Positions 33,152-45,359 of a stretch of DNA of 64,000 nucleotides are shown here, piece after piece (positions within the stretch are counted from its first letter, which is position 1; the number at the start of each line of letters is the position of its first letter). The notes below the pieces were generated by a model. That model saw nothing but the letters and a program-made list of their open reading frames with translations, was not told the DNA's origin and did no database searches. The position numbers and the translations under genes were made by a program. The stretch comes from Tetracladium setigerum. Its lineage: Eukaryota; Ascomycota; Leotiomycetes; Helotiales. The stretch is taken from assembly GCA_031472005.1 (NCBI GenBank), contig PZJY01000002.1:2294001-2358000 (forward strand). Direction: 5' to 3'.

Positions 33152-35137
33152 CTACAATGTTTGGAGCCCAATCTTGACATTCAACATTCGATCATTCACC
33201 GAATCCAACGTTCCCAAGTCGAGAAAATCCATGCCCATCCCAGCGGTGAGATCTGCCATACACTGGGAGTCAAAAAGGGGATTTGCCGGTGCTCGAAACA
33301 CAATATCCACCGTACCCATTTGATCACTCTTGATGAGGTATGTTCCGTCTCTCTGATGCGTCATGTTCAAGTAAGCCACAATTTTGGCTGGCTCGGATTT
33401 TGTTGACATCGTGGATTCGCATGTTGCGAGGACAAGAGTTCCGTTCAAACTCTCTCTAGCGATGAAGAGACTCGCGGTATTTACACTCGCGGGAAATATT
33501 GCCCATGCATCGAACGAAGTCATTGTTACGTCGTCTTCCACTCCAATGGACACTGTGGCGAAGACATGCGTTTGAAGCTGCTCCGTTTTCAGATCATCGA
33601 GCAATTCCTCTATGAGTACCGACACGTCTTGAATCTTTTCTCCGTTTGTACTTCCAGAGACGAGGGTTTTGAATGTCTGGATAACACCTGGTTTGTCAAA
33701 TAGTGGTTGGATGTTCGTTACTGATGCGTTGTCGACTCCTTGAAGCTTCACATCAAAGTGACCCTCGAAATCATGGATTTCTCTGTCAGCCAAACACGTC
33801 CTCAAGTGGGTAATTGTGTCAGCTCTTCCAGTAAATACCGGACTTCCAAACATGAATCCCTTGCTCTTACTGTTACTTTGCCTCATCGCTGCCGCGTACT
33901 TCATAAATTCCAAGTCAGACTCGCCACAAGAAGTATTGACTTGGAAGTTGAAAATTCGGAGGCCACCCTTCCTCAGCGAAGTTAAAACTTTGTGCAAAGC
34001 GATGTTCACCGTGTCGCTGTTCTTGTAACCGTACTCAATATTACACATGGATGCCCAACATGCCACAAGATCAGCTTCATAGCCTGCGGTACGGCGACTT
34101 GTGGTGAGTGCGTTGAGAGCTAGAGTGAGCATTTTCTGAATGCTCAAATCCTTGGTTCTTGGAGATACTGGCGTGATATAGGTACCACTATCAATTGCCG
34201 AATGAGATATGGCAAATGTATATTCTCGCAACGCATCGCCTTCAAGTTCATTGTCGGCAATGAAGGCATCGGACAAGGGGAAATGAAGTCGTACTTCGTT
34301 CAAAAAAGCCCCCGTTTCTTCTCTGGTTCTCATAATTTCGGGCAATGTTTGAGAGTTCAAACCAGACGACCGAGCTCGAGTGCTCTTCCAGTGTCCAAGG
34401 ATGGAAGCAGCCATGACGATGATGTTTTTGATATCACAGAGAATTTCCTTGTGGGCGGCTGCTTCGCAAGTGATTTCAAGCTCTGAGGCCATTGCCCACT
34501 CCTGGAATGTCCAAGCTCTTGACCAATATCTCCATTTGTCAAGATTTGAAGCCCAATTCTTCATCAGATCAAGAAAATAGTCCGAAAACGCGTCCAATTC
34601 ACCAGTACTATCACTGGCAGCAAACTTCCCGGATCTCTCATTGTCCACAATGGCTTGTGCAGCGACAGCAAGTTTTCTCAACATCGCGTAAGCGATCTCG
34701 TCACCCACTGGGAAAAGCACAGACACAACCGCAGCGTGCCTGTAGATATTTCCCATCACGGCCAACTGCTTATTCAGGTCTTCTCGGTCGTCCTGGTCGA
34801 TTGAAAGCGCATCCAGCCAAATCCTGCAAGATTGTTTACTTCCCGAAACGAAGTTCATGATCTTCCACAACTTGACGGCATTTCTCACTGGCACCACTTT
34901 TCGTACTCCGCATCCTCGGCATACCAAGCACACCTTAACTCCATCTCCCATTTCCCAAAGATATGAAACAGCCTTGTAGGGAGATGTTGTCGGAGGTATT
35001 CCGCAAATTACAGTCACCACCACCCCATCCTCAATCTTGAAGTCGTAGCCTGTTGAGCAAACTCGGCACTTTTCGACGTATGTCACATCGGGCGTGATCA
35101 CTGGTCTTTCTCTAGCATCAAGACTGGATGATGCCAT
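33152..35137 (-). CDS. HET-domain protein, intact 661 residues
   Basis: Intronless HET family protein (fungal incompatibility/cell-death family). HET blocks near residues 50-150: YKAVSYLWE in place of the commoner SYxWG, then CRIWLDALSIDQDD and the helix LNKQLAVMGNIYRHA. A middle SRAWTFQEWAMAS matches the W-x-x-Q-E block. The C-terminal 400 residues have no recognised domain. ATG at 35137 opens MASSSLD. No frame breaks, unlike the HET gene at 10.6-13.0 kb. Specific partner unknown. Confidence 0.8.
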   Translation of the reverse strand: MASSSLDARERPVITPDVTYVEKCRVCSTGYDFKIEDGVVVTVICGIPPTTSPYKAVSYLWEMGDGVKVCLVCRGCGVRKVVPVRNAVKLWKIMNFVSGSKQSCRIWLDALSIDQDDREDLNKQLAVMGNIYRHAAVVSVLFPVGDEIAYAMLRKLAVAAQAIVDNERSGKFAASDSTGELDAFSDYFLDLMKNWASNLDKWRYWSRAWTFQEWAMASELEITCEAAAHKEILCDIKNIIVMAASILGHWKSTRARSSGLNSQTLPEIMRTREETGAFLNEVRLHFPLSDAFIADNELEGDALREYTFAISHSAIDSGTYITPVSPRTKDLSIQKMLTLALNALTTSRRTAGYEADLVACWASMCNIEYGYKNSDTVNIALHKVLTSLRKGGLRIFNFQVNTSCGESDLEFMKYAAAMRQSNSKSKGFMFGSPVFTGRADTITHLRTCLADREIHDFEGHFDVKLQGVDNASVTNIQPLFDKPGVIQTFKTLVSGSTNGEKIQDVSVLIEELLDDLKTEQLQTHVFATVSIGVEDDVTMTSFDAWAIFPASVNTASLFIARESLNGTLVLATCESTMSTKSEPAKIVAYLNMTHQRDGTYLIKSDQMGTVDIVFRAPANPLFDSQCMADLTAGMGMDFLDLGTLDSVNDRMLNVKIGLQTL

Positions 35138-36068
35138 CGTTGAATAGAGCTTACGTTTAGTTTTCGTTCCTATAAGAAAGAAATAATATTGGTGTAAGCT
35201 GGTCGCACCGTCTATTGAAGTTGATGCTGAGGCTGGGTTTCAGCTTGGGCGATTGTGGTCACACAGCATATTTGGTGGCGTTTCTTTGCCAATCTTTACC
35301 TTATAAAGTATCTCCCGACCATTCCACTTGCAAAGCTTCCATGCTTGTTCATCTTGTGGTCTATGTTATGGGCCCTCTTTATTTTTCAATATTGTAAAGT
35401 TGAAGGTTTAGATATCGCGATCACACTAATCAAAACAGCGAGCATGAATTATCGAATTTGCGGCTTCGCAATAAACTCGCCATTTGGCTTTAAATGGGGA
35501 GAACGTAACCAATGGGATAGACACATTTTGATACCTTTACAAACCAGAACACTTTGTATTTCAATATGCGCTTCCCACACTCATGCAATCATCAAATATT
35601 GTAATCTTACTTGAACTTTCGGACTGCTGATGTTCTGGTCCATGTTTCTCTCGATCGAGAGGATATTGCTCCAGTAGGTAGGAGAACCTAGAGCAGGGTA
35701 ACAATATTAGTTCAAGACTCGGTACGAAATCACATAAGTGATAGCAGCCACAAGCGAAAAGATATCTAATACTCAATCAAGCACCGTGGTTCTTGGGAGG
35801 GATTCGTATGTAACATTAGATACTTCACGAGCGACCTTGTCGAACTCAAGAAATACGACGAGGCATGACATGGCTGGCTTACTTAAAAGTCCACCCACAG
35901 TTGGCGAAATCTATGACTTCTCTAGATGGAAGATACCCATGAAACTAAACGTCAATAAGGCTAAGTTGAATCTCATAACCCATCACAAATGCTTAAACTA
36001 GTATTAAAAGGTATGAGTTTTCTACAATAAAGGAGTACATTCCTCTCAAGCAAACAATCAGCACTATC
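35138..36068. other. Intergenic, 0.93 kb
   Basis: Upstream of the HET gene and downstream of the DUF7730-like gene. A/T-rich; no gene supported. Confidence 0.4.
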
Positions 36069-37236
36069 TTAGTAACTTTCGTTCCCCGGTACGCCGCCAA
36101 ACCACATGAAGTTTTCTTCAACCTTCTTCCTTTTCTCCACAAAGACCACTCTCGTCAACTGATCCTGTTCCCCCCTTTCCTTTCTCTTTCTATTCAAAGC
36201 CGATTCCAACTCTCCACAAAAGCTCAATTTCTCCTCCCTTTCCACATCCTCGTCTTCAAGCTCCAATTCAATCCACCTCAAACTCTCCAACTTCATTAAT
36301 CCCTCCGTAACCCACTCCTTCTCTACATCCAACAGCCCCCTCTCAACACGACAATTCTTACCACAAGAAAACTTCATCTCAGGCATATCCTCGGGTCTCG
36401 TAAACATCATCGCCTCCGTTCCCTGCGAACCAGAACTCACCCCCTTCCCCATCAAACTCCCCTTAATACCAAGTCTAACGCCCCAAACCCCCTTCCACAA
36501 GCGACACAACTCCATCCAATCCGTCCCAATGCCCCCCTCGCAATAACTCGTACTAGAGTAAACCAAATCTCTCGTCAACACCTCCACACCCACCCATCGC
36601 ATGGCCGCTGCTTGCCATTCGCGCAAACCCTCGTAAACTGTCTTGACGCATAGACGCCGCTCCAGAACCAGTTGATGAAATTGTACGTGTTGCTTTCCCA
36701 CGGTAGGAGGTGTGACTCGGCGTAGATCTGTTTGCAGCTTGCTAGGAGACCTGTGGGGATTTTACCTCGGATGAGGGATTGGCGGTTGCTGAGGGTGGGG
36801 ATGGAGGTCGGGTAGGCGGTGGTGATGGGTTGGTGTTTGGAGGTTACGGTGGATGTGAGAATGAAGGTTGTGGGGAGGGAGTGGTTCAGTGATTGTGGGA
36901 GGATTGGAGTGTGGTGTTCGAGGATTTGGGCGGTGGAGTTTGCTGGTGGCGGCGGTGCTAAGTGGGCGTGGAAGATGGGATGGGTGGATAGGACGTCGGC
37001 ATAGATCTGCAGACGGATTTCGAGCGGGAGACGGAGAAGTGGGGGAGTGTTCTTAGGGAATTGGATTTTGTGGGTGTTTGTGTTTTGGCTGCTGCTTTGT
37101 TGGTGACGTTGAGTTTGATGGTTGGAAAACCGAAATTGGGCGGTGCTCGTGTACGAGGAGGTGGAGTGATATTGTGGGCGTTATATTTGGGAGGGAAGGA
37201 GAAGTCTGGTGGACTCCTTCGCGAGGATTGCAACAT
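36069..37236 (-). CDS. 2EXR/DUF7730-like protein, two one-base deletions
   Basis: Fungal F-box-like family protein of unknown role. The domain begins PPLLRLPLEIRLQIYADVLS, followed by GLLASCKQIYAESHLL and NTYNFINWF, the usual order of helix, strand and N-T-F segments; later LCRLWKGVWGVRLGIKG fits the family. The ATG at 37236 leads into a Pro-rich N-terminus in one frame. The domain lies one base out, restored by adding an A in the run at 37066-37069. A second break near 36665 (TTCTGG to TTCCTGG) joins NWF to LERRLCVKTVYEGL. With both, length is 1,170 bases (389 residues). C-terminal part is Lys/Glu-rich. Third member of this broad family here, after 3.8 and 9.4 kb. Confidence 0.65.
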
Positions 37237-38202
37237 CTTGCATTTAAAGCTGAAGGAAGAGACGAGTGAAATGAATTAATGAAGAGATCAAGGAAATGAT
37301 CTATAATTCAAGGTTCTAAATGATCGTTATACGCCGATAAAGAAGGTGGAGAGCCGAGGAAATCTACCTTCGGGCGTAGAGATCAACTAGTCGAACAGAA
37401 AGTGTCTTAACCACTTGATCAGAATAGTGAAAGAGATGGAAAGTGGAAAGAATGAAAGTACCCGGCAAAACGTCTTCACGATGATAATATACTCGGGAGT
37501 GCTGACTGTGTTTTTAAGAGATCTCCATTGGCCTGCCCCAATTGACTATACTAAGCCGTCGGGTTTCGTAAGATCTCACATCAGCTGAGACATTCGTGAT
37601 CTCCCCCGTTGATCCTTCAGTAGTGAAATACTTCGAATAAATTGTCGAGAGCTTTAGAATAAGAACAAAGATCCATAACATCCTTTATATAGGAGAAAGT
37701 CGATACCCTGTCATTAAATGCTCTCGTGACGGGGCTGACAATCCCTCCCGCATAACCGAACTTCATCGGAACAAACGATCCTTGATCTGGTTGGTGGGAT
37801 TTGAGCCGGCGAATGGATATCTTCGTTTACAGATTTCAATGCAGGTAATTCCAAAGACGACGTCCCACAGCAGCATGCATGTCCAATTTTTGGTAATGTC
37901 TCAGTCGCTTTTCGGGGAGAAGATCCGGTGATAAACATGCAAATGGTATTATCGAAGGAAATAGGCAACAAGGCCGTTCTGGCATTACCCATTGAGGCTT
38001 AATTGTCTGATTCGGGAAACTGTCGCAGATCTTGAAACTGTAGATTAATGAGCAGAGAACTTGTCTTGTTAGAGCGGTGAAAGGCTCATGCCATACATAC
38101 ATACAGATATAGCGACCTTGTGCTACAACGGCTTCACCCGGGCTTACACTCGTGATGCTTTGAATAGACCAATTCGAGGATATCCCGTTCGTAAAAGACT
38201 CA
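37237..38202. other. Intergenic, 0.97 kb
   Basis: Between the starts of the DUF7730-like gene and the MED8 3' end. No recognised gene; a possible GAG|GTAATG splice donor overlapping the MED8 stop codon is the only notable signal. Confidence 0.35.
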
Positions 38203-38983
38203 TTACCTCGGATCTTGAACAGTTCCAGTGGTAGCAAGTCGTGCGATTTCCTTGAGGCTTCTCGATTTGCCATTCGGCTGCCTCTTGGTACCACTCATTT
38301 CAAATTCGACTTGGCCATTACTTGTCCTCCTTGCGCCGGTGACTTTAAACCCAACATCCTCCATCTCATCGTCTTCCTCTTCTTCATCGCTGCTCTCGTC
38401 CTCCAAGGTGCGCCGCAATCCAGTGTTCACATTCTCTACGCCCAGCTCTCTCTCGGCCACGGTATAGTTGTCTCCCGCTTCCTCCAGCGCGTACTTTTCT
38501 ACTCGGTCACCGATCCAGCCCGTTGCAAAAACCCACAGATCCTCGTCCTGGTTCGTGGCCGATGCCTCGCTGTTAGCAATGTCTCTCCCCTCCTCCACCC
38601 ACGTCTGGACTTGTGGCTCCAGCTTCTTCCGTAACAAATGACCAAGGATGTCCTCTTCGGTTCGTCCCGGGTAGTTCGTGGAGGGGTAGACGGCCGTTCT
38701 AGCTAACAATTCGGAATGTCGGGCGAGATGTGCAGTCAGTGTCTGAACGTTTTGCGCGATGATTGCAGCGGAGGCTTGAAAGGATTCCCTGGGAAAAGCG
38801 TCAGCTGGGGGGTCATCTTTTTCGGGCGGTATTGGTTGGAGAGGCAGGCTACCATGGAGGGAGAGGATCATTGCGCAGCACATCCTGTTGGAGATTCTGG
38901 ATGCTAGTGGTCAGCTGAAGGACTCGTTGCCGCGCCTGGTCAAGGACTTTGACTTCCTCGGGCGCCAAAGCCGAGCGGTCCAT
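38203..38983 (-). CDS. MED8: Mediator subunit 8 (2 exons)
   Basis: Head-module subunit of Mediator, bridging activators and RNA polymerase II. Exon 1 38983-38853, intron 38852-38789 (64 bases, GTAGCC donor), exon 2 38788-38203; 238 residues. Family signatures: N-terminal coiled helix with QRVLQLTTSIQNLQQDV, NDPLPPWESFQASAAIIAQN across the splice, then ELLARTAVYPSTNYPG and LLRKKLEPQVQTWVEEG. Long acidic EESSDEEEEDDE run near residue 175, then a basic tail. Start at 38983 (MDRSALAPEE) is the best match; upstream codons are open but lack family similarity. The stop at 38203 lies in a sequence resembling a splice donor, so a longer C-terminus is possible. Confidence 0.85.
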
Positions 38984-41900
38984 CGCAAAGTGTTGTTGTG
39001 GTCGTTGGTGCAGTTGCAAACTTGCTTGTGATTTTGCTTGTAATTGCGATTGTAACAGATAGGGACATGGGATAAGCGGTAGCCGCGCTTGAGCTGGAGA
39101 TACGATCGGGATCTTGCTAGATCTGGGTGAATTTATGCTGGCAAGCAAGTAGTTGCAGTAGCAGCAGTTACAGGGTCGAGGAGACTGGCAGACTGCTGCT
39201 AATTGTTGTACGGAGTAGAGACTGGGGCGCGTTCTGACGCGCTGGATGACAGGGTCTCGATCGGATTGGACTAGAGGAGCCTCGTGAGACCTCAGGTTGG
39301 TGGCATGTGGGATGCCTTGAATGTGCTTGGATGTATTTGGCAGACGCACTTAGCAAGTTTGTTTGATGGTTGGTTCATACACGTTTATGTGTTGGTGGTT
39401 TATTGGTTTGTTGGTTGTTGGAAAGTGGAAAACGGGATGGCGTGTTCAAGCCGCCTCTTCAGTGAATGCTGTAGAAAGCCGGAAGGGCACAGACGACAAG
39501 CGGATTGACAAAGGTGAAAGTTGCAAAGGTCACAACAGCAAAGACTGTATTATTGCATCACTAGTTTGACAGTGGTTTGATAGTTGAAAGGGTTCGTCAG
39601 TTCAGACCAATCAGAGTTGATGCCGCACCTTAGAGTCCAAAGAATCCGGACCGAGCCGCTCGTTCTTCCCGTACCCGTACCCGACTATACCGATAACCAA
39701 CCTATTGCCTTCTTTATTGATGTGTGTTATTTATGTGTGTCCTGCACTCCTTTGCTGCAAAACAGCAATAAGATAGGAACAAGGGGTGCGGTATTTACGG
39801 GACATCGTCAGCTTTCGGCCTCCTCCTCATCCGCCATCCATCTCCTCTCTCACTTTTTCCCTTCTTCCTTCTCTCTTTTTCCCTCCTTCCCTCTTCATTC
39901 TGCCAACTCTTTGCCGCATCATCATCTTTCAGGCATTTGAATAACTCTCCAACCTTTCCCTCAGTCCTGGTCACTCCACCCTCTCCAACCATCTTGGCGC
40001 TTAAAGAATGTGGCAATGAACCTAATGAAGGCCTGTACAGAGTTGAAGGCAAAGAAAGATAGGACAAGGTGCAAGGTACATCTCACCGGCATTTGCCTCT
40101 CCAGGCATTATTGCATCGCGCCCTCATATAATAATAATAATGCGGCGCATTCTTTGGGCGTTGTTTCCCGGGCTGCAGGCAGTGTCTGCTGCATCCGTGT
40201 GTCGTTCCCTTCCGCAGATATGAACTGCACTGTCCAGCTGCTGCGTCAAACTCCGGGGGAGCGACACCTCCTCGTCACCCATTCTGCACTTTCACAGCCA
40301 GTGGGGAGGCTTCCGGTTGCATTGCATGCCGAATAACACACTTTTCAGTACTCTATTGCATTGGATTGGATTGGATGGTTGGCATTCGATTGGCATTCGA
40401 TTTGCATTGGATAACGTTGGATAACATTGGGGCGCGCGCAATAATTCATTCTTTTTTTTTTTCTGCTGCTGCTTTTTCGCCCTGGCTTTCTGTTTACTTC
40501 GGCTGTTTCTTCCCTTAGTACTGCGGAATCCGGCGAGAAATGGTCAGATCAGTGATCACCAACTGCATGTACAAAGTAAGTCCCCCGTTGTTGGAGTCCA
40601 CCACCACAGCTTGTTCTGTCCATATTATTACTGCACATTCATCCTCAAGTATACCAGATGCACTATAGCCTTCTATCATACCCCCTCAACTACGCACACA
40701 GCCGGCTTCGGGCCATGGCCGCTCGTTGCTCCATCCATCCTCCATTGTCCTTCTTGTTGCATTTAATGTGTCACGAGGAAGTCTTGTCTGCTGTTGTATC
40801 ATCCCGTTTTGGTCAGCCCCCTTGATAGTGCAACCAACTCTGACTGGCATCAATCGTCCATGGGTTTCCAGATGCAGAAATGGAAAGCAAAAAGGAGGTG
40901 TGGAAGGTCCCTGAAAGCACCCACTAAATGTGAGCTATCACCTCAGCTTCTTCTGTTCGCCCCTCCCCTCCTTCTTCCCCGTTGACGCTTTCCCAAGCTT
41001 CGTTTTGCCGATCCCGCCACCTACTCCTCGCTATTGCAGATTTCGAACTAACGCCCAAACCACCGGTACCGTATGGTTCTTCTCCCTCGAGCCTCCGCCT
41101 GTCTTGCTGGTCCTGTCATTTTTGATTTGGCAAATCACTTTCCTGATTTCTATCACTTCTCAAGCTGCATAGACCAAGATATGCCCATCGCCGCCGACGG
41201 AGGAACGCTTCCGAGGCTGTCAACTAAGAGATTGCCCATTTGGCCATTATTCAAGCTGACGATTATCAGGCTTGTTCTCGTAGTAGCCTTGGGATCTCAG
41301 AATTACTAGATCACGGCCCAGGCCGGGCACAGCTGCCCACTCGCGAAGGGCTGATGATCAAAACGAGGCCCTTCAAGATCCTGGCCCTAGTACCTGCAGG
41401 AACGTAATCCTGTCAAGGCGGACGTCTTGACAGCAGATCACGATCGAGCCATCGCTTGCCTCGATGGGGGCATCTTCTTTTAAGCTTCCGGCCGGGGAGG
41501 GGAGGGAGAAGGCTCACTGCAGTAGTGCTGGAGGAGCCACTCTATATATATGTGGGTGTTGGAAGGTCAAGACAATCTGCCATGCCACGTGTCAGGCCCC
41601 ATTATATTGTTGGAAAACCGGTTTCCTCATTTATACCACCCCATTTATCACAACATTCCCACATCCTTCCTCTCCTAGGTTATCAACACTCAACCAGGCA
41701 CTTGTCTTTGAGGCTGCGGGCTGTTTGTGTAGCCGTGCGGTACCCTAGTCGTGTGTTTGCATCCCACACTACCACCCAAGCCCCAACGCTGCAAGTGTGA
41801 AAGAAGCGAGACCTGTCGTAAGATTACAATCAATTGAGCGCTCGGGTTGTACGAAGGGGTGGATGGTACGTCCTTGGGCAAATGCTGATTGGGATCTTCG

Positions 41901-42178
41901 TGTGTTGCGGACAATTTCTTACTCAGGCTGTCAAGGACTATACCTGCCCTCTGTCCGCCTGTCCAACTGAGATGACTCTTTGTCACTTTCTGAATATCTC
42001 TGTGATTCAGCGTCAAACTTCCGCTGCTGAGTTCTTTACTTTAAAGCTGCAATGCAATCAAATTTGCAACTCCTACTTCCCTACCAACCAACCAACTACA
42101 CCAAACACCACTCGACACGCCATCACGTGAAAACGCATCCTTGAAGAAGACATACAGGCGCAACAACAAAGACTCACA
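38984..42178. other. Long gene-poor stretch, 3.2 kb, probable regulatory or UTR DNA
   Basis: No convincing coding region on either strand. It has a C/T-rich tract at about 39835-39910, an ATTGG/CCAAT cluster at 40360-40430, a T run at 40451-40461, and many short frames without similarity. The length is unusual for this compact region and could hold a long leader or noncoding RNA for the gene at 42179; this is inference. Confidence 0.4.
40360..40430 (-). promoter_or_regulatory. Cluster of reversed CCAAT boxes (six ATTGG)
   Basis: Six ATTGG copies in about 70 bases (three in tandem GGATTGGATTGG style, then three spaced). ATTGG is the complement of CCAAT, bound by the HAP/CBC complex. Might equally be a simple repeat. 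Confidence 0.4.
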
Positions 42179-42977
42179 ATGGCACCAAATGGCCACTTGA
42201 ACGGATGGGTCAACCACAAACCAGATCCGGAACTTCACAAGATCCGTCCCAACTCTCTGTACCTTACCTTTAACGCACCTCAGGTGGATGAATATGTAAA
42301 TACCTCCTTGCCATATCTTTACCGAGTATGCACTAACGGCACAGCATCGTGGACTCTATCTCACTTACCCACCTTCAAGCGCCGTACCGGCCCACATTTT
42401 TTCGGGAACTCTTTGGCACGCATCCTATATCACAGAGCCGTCCCCATTATGGATCCTCGAGAACCGAATCGTCAAAGATCTTTCACACTCTAAGTCTTTG
42501 GTGTTGCTTTACCGAGTCGCCACCTATCCAGATCAAGATATGGAGCTTATCGCAAGCAAAGTTGATGAAGTTTTGAGGAGCGTTCCTCTGGGTAAGGAGG
42601 CTAGGACGAAGCAGCTTGGGCCAATGAACGGGAATGCTGCGTTGGGTGGATATGATTGTGTGATTGTAAGTGTGCCTAGTAGACGATGACCGCACTTTGT
42701 CTCCTCACAACAACGCTTCCCTCGCTAATGATGTTTAAAGTGGACACACGACGCTCTTGAAGCTCTTCAAAAAGCAGGCCTCGCAGACTTCGGAGGGAGA
42801 ACAATTGGTTCGTCACCCTCGATTTTGATATAAATAGCACTACTGACAGCACCAGCTGAGGTAATGAGCACAACCCGCGCTCTCGCTGGCCCACCAGATG
42901 CCAGAACTATGGTTGGCGTGAATGTTGGCGGCTTTCGAGTTATGAACAAGCACGCTTTCCCCATTGTATTGCATTGA
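42179..42977 (+). CDS. DUF6914-like fungal protein (4 exons)
   Basis: Predicted 208-residue cytosolic protein of a common fungal family of unknown function (DUF6914-like). Exons 42179-42295, 42345-42665, 42741-42807 and 42856-42977, phases consistent, total 627 bases; intron 1 has a CACTAAC branch site. Features: HRGLYLTYPPSSAVPAH in the first conserved block, a LVLLYRVATYP strand, LIASKVDEVLRSVPLGKE, and WTHDALEALQKAGLADFG, which matches the family W-x-x-D-A-L-x-A-L motif. The tail ends MNKHAFPIVLH. No catalytic residues recognised. Family assignment is by motif memory, so moderate confidence; gene structure is solid. Confidence 0.7.
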
Positions 42978-44482
42978 TGCGATTCAACATTTCCATCAAG
43001 TACAATACGAATCTACCAGGACTCTCACCGACTTCCACCACTTTTATCGAAACTTGTCCTGTTCGATCGAATTTCAATTCACAACTGTCGCTTCGTCGCC
43101 AATATACTACGTTATTCTTCTTTCCCTCTTATCGAGGGCAACAAGTTCTCTGAGGGAGCCAGCCAAAGGGTAACACCAGAAAGCCCCCTCTCCCACCTTT
43201 TTTTCATTCAGTATACGGATGTATCCGACATCACCCACACCACACTCAATCTACTCCTCCACAAAACCGTTTCATTTGTCATGGAAATGGGAAACGAAGA
43301 AATATTTCATACGGTCAGAAAGGCGCTGCAGGTTTTAGGCAGCGAAGAGATACCCCGAATTTCAAAAAGGGCTGCAGGATATAATTGTGGGTGTTCAAAA
43401 ATAGCAACATTAGCGTGGTTTTTCTTTAAACTTTTTGTTTTGGGGCACACATCGGACCTTCTTTCTTTCGCTTTGACCCTGTTGGTGGTATAAAATATAT
43501 GACAGAATTTATGGTTTTTGTTTTTCTCCTGTACTGTACTACAGCACCACGCCTCCAGGACACGTGTACGTCAAAGGGGAATTTATGTCTTGCAGAACAA
43601 AACAAAATATATATATTTCTTTTTTATCGTCCCACGAGTCTCACTAATTCTTTCTGAATGATCCCAAAAATATGTTGAGCCAGCCTGGTTGTTGTTTGTT
43701 GTCTACAAGGACAGGACTGTAAGACACAGCTGGGCTGAGCTCACCCGCGGGCGAGTAAGATCGCAAATCAAGTTGCCCTATGTGCGTTTTTTCTTCTTCT
43801 CAGGGAAGTGTGGCGGGCGGGCAAGTATTACCGCCAATCTCTAAAAAAGAAAGAAAGCCCTCATCGCTTTTCAAGTTCGGTTCCGCGGCCATGATGCATG
43901 ATGCAAATGTACGGCGTGTGTGCTGAGCCGTCGTATACCCGATTTTCTTCTCACTGCGTGCCAGGCAGGCGTGTGTAAACCGATTATCCGTCGGAGCTTC
44001 AAACTATTTAGCTAATTATAGCATTTTCACAAATTCGGTTGTCTCTCGTTGTTTTACTTTTTTTGGGTGTCTCGTTTGTTTCTATCCTTTGCCTTCCGTC
44101 GACTGAGTGGCGCCATCAACTTTCGTTTTATGTGAATGTCAGGTCGGCCTGCAACCTAAGGGGCTCTTCTCTCAAAATGGAGTTTTTAGGTAGCTGATGA
44201 TTAAAGAACCGGGATTGTGTAATTGTCTCTGTCAATAGCAGTTAAGGTAGTGTCCTTGACTATACACAGCGTTATCGATAAAAAGTTTCGCATAGTTGAC
44301 ATCAACCTGAACCTTGAGCTCTGTCTGTGTTCCGTATTCCACAAATCTCCATTCAATTCAATTCAAAATTTCAACACAGAATCATTTTGCCGCTCTTACA
44401 TTTCTACTTGTCCATCAGTCACGCCTCATTTCAAATCATCTTTCACTACACATCATCCAAACACTCATCTCACAACACAATC
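42978..44482. other. Intergenic, 1.5 kb
   Basis: Between the DUF6914-like gene and the cutinase 3' end. Short frames only; a GATGCATGATGCAAAT segment near 43890. No gene supported. Confidence 0.4.
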
Positions 44483-45359
44483 CTAAACCAAACCAACAAC
44501 GAAACTCGAAGCAGCAGCAGCGTCAATATTGTAATTAAGGTGCGTCGTGTAACCTCCAGAGCCCGTGCAAATAATATCCTGTGCGTGGCAGAAACTGCGA
44601 ATCTTTGCTCTTGGGACAGTTCCCACGGCAGCGCCGTTGTTTGGGTCGCCGAATACGACGACTTTAACAATATTTTTTCATATCAATACGTTTCCTAAGA
44701 TTTTTGGAAATTTTCAGAGGAATGGGGGCGGTGTTTGAATGATACGTAGAGAGAAAAACTTACCGGCGGCAATTTTAGACGTAACAGCAGCAGTAAGTCT
44801 CGCAGCAGCTTTGTGAACCAGCTGAGCACCTTGTCTAGAATTTGACACATCAATATCAGTTCTCTACTTCAAAAACCACAGTTCCATCCCCAAAGAAAAA
44901 TCCAACAACAAACCAAGGAAGGAAGGAAGAGAGGAAGGAAGAAAAGGAAAAAAAACTCACGAATACCCCCCAAAACAATCTTACTACCCGGACACCTCGA
45001 ACTCGCCAAATTAATCAACCTCACCATCTCCGTCGTCCCCGCCGCACTCCCACCAGCTTGATACCCCGCCACATTCGCGACATAATCAACACCTTGGACA
45101 CTTATCCCCGCTGTACCTAGGGAGGTTCTCAAGCGAGAAAACCATGGTGGTCCGGCGATGGATCCGACGTTGCCGGCTTCATTGGTGCCGCGGGCGTAGA
45201 TGAGCGTTACTGCTTTGCAGGTGCTGGTTGTGGAGAGGAGGCCGTTTTCGGTTGTGGGGAGGGTTTGGCGGGTTGTGAGTGTTGCGGAGGAGGAGGATTG
45301 GGGAGTGCTGTTAGAGGGACAGTGAGTGTGAGGAGGAGAGTGAGGAGAGGGATGTGCAT
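44483..45359 (-). CDS. Secreted cutinase-family esterase, two one-base deletions
   Basis: Serine esterase that hydrolyses plant cutin or acetylated xylan outside the cell. Signal peptide MHIPLLTLLLTLTVPL at 45359; the frame then shifts. Adding one G/C in the run at 45300-45303 leads to QSSSSATLTTRQTL and then CKAVTLIYARGTNEAGNVG, the cutinase start. The nucleophile elbow G-Y-S-Q-G is split by the intron at 44960-44835; it too needs one base in the G6 run at 44966-44971. A second intron is 44763-44662. Catalytic Asp and His lie in CHAQDIICTG and YTTHLNY. After both corrections the protein is 216 residues, typical. Stop at 44483. Confidence 0.8.
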
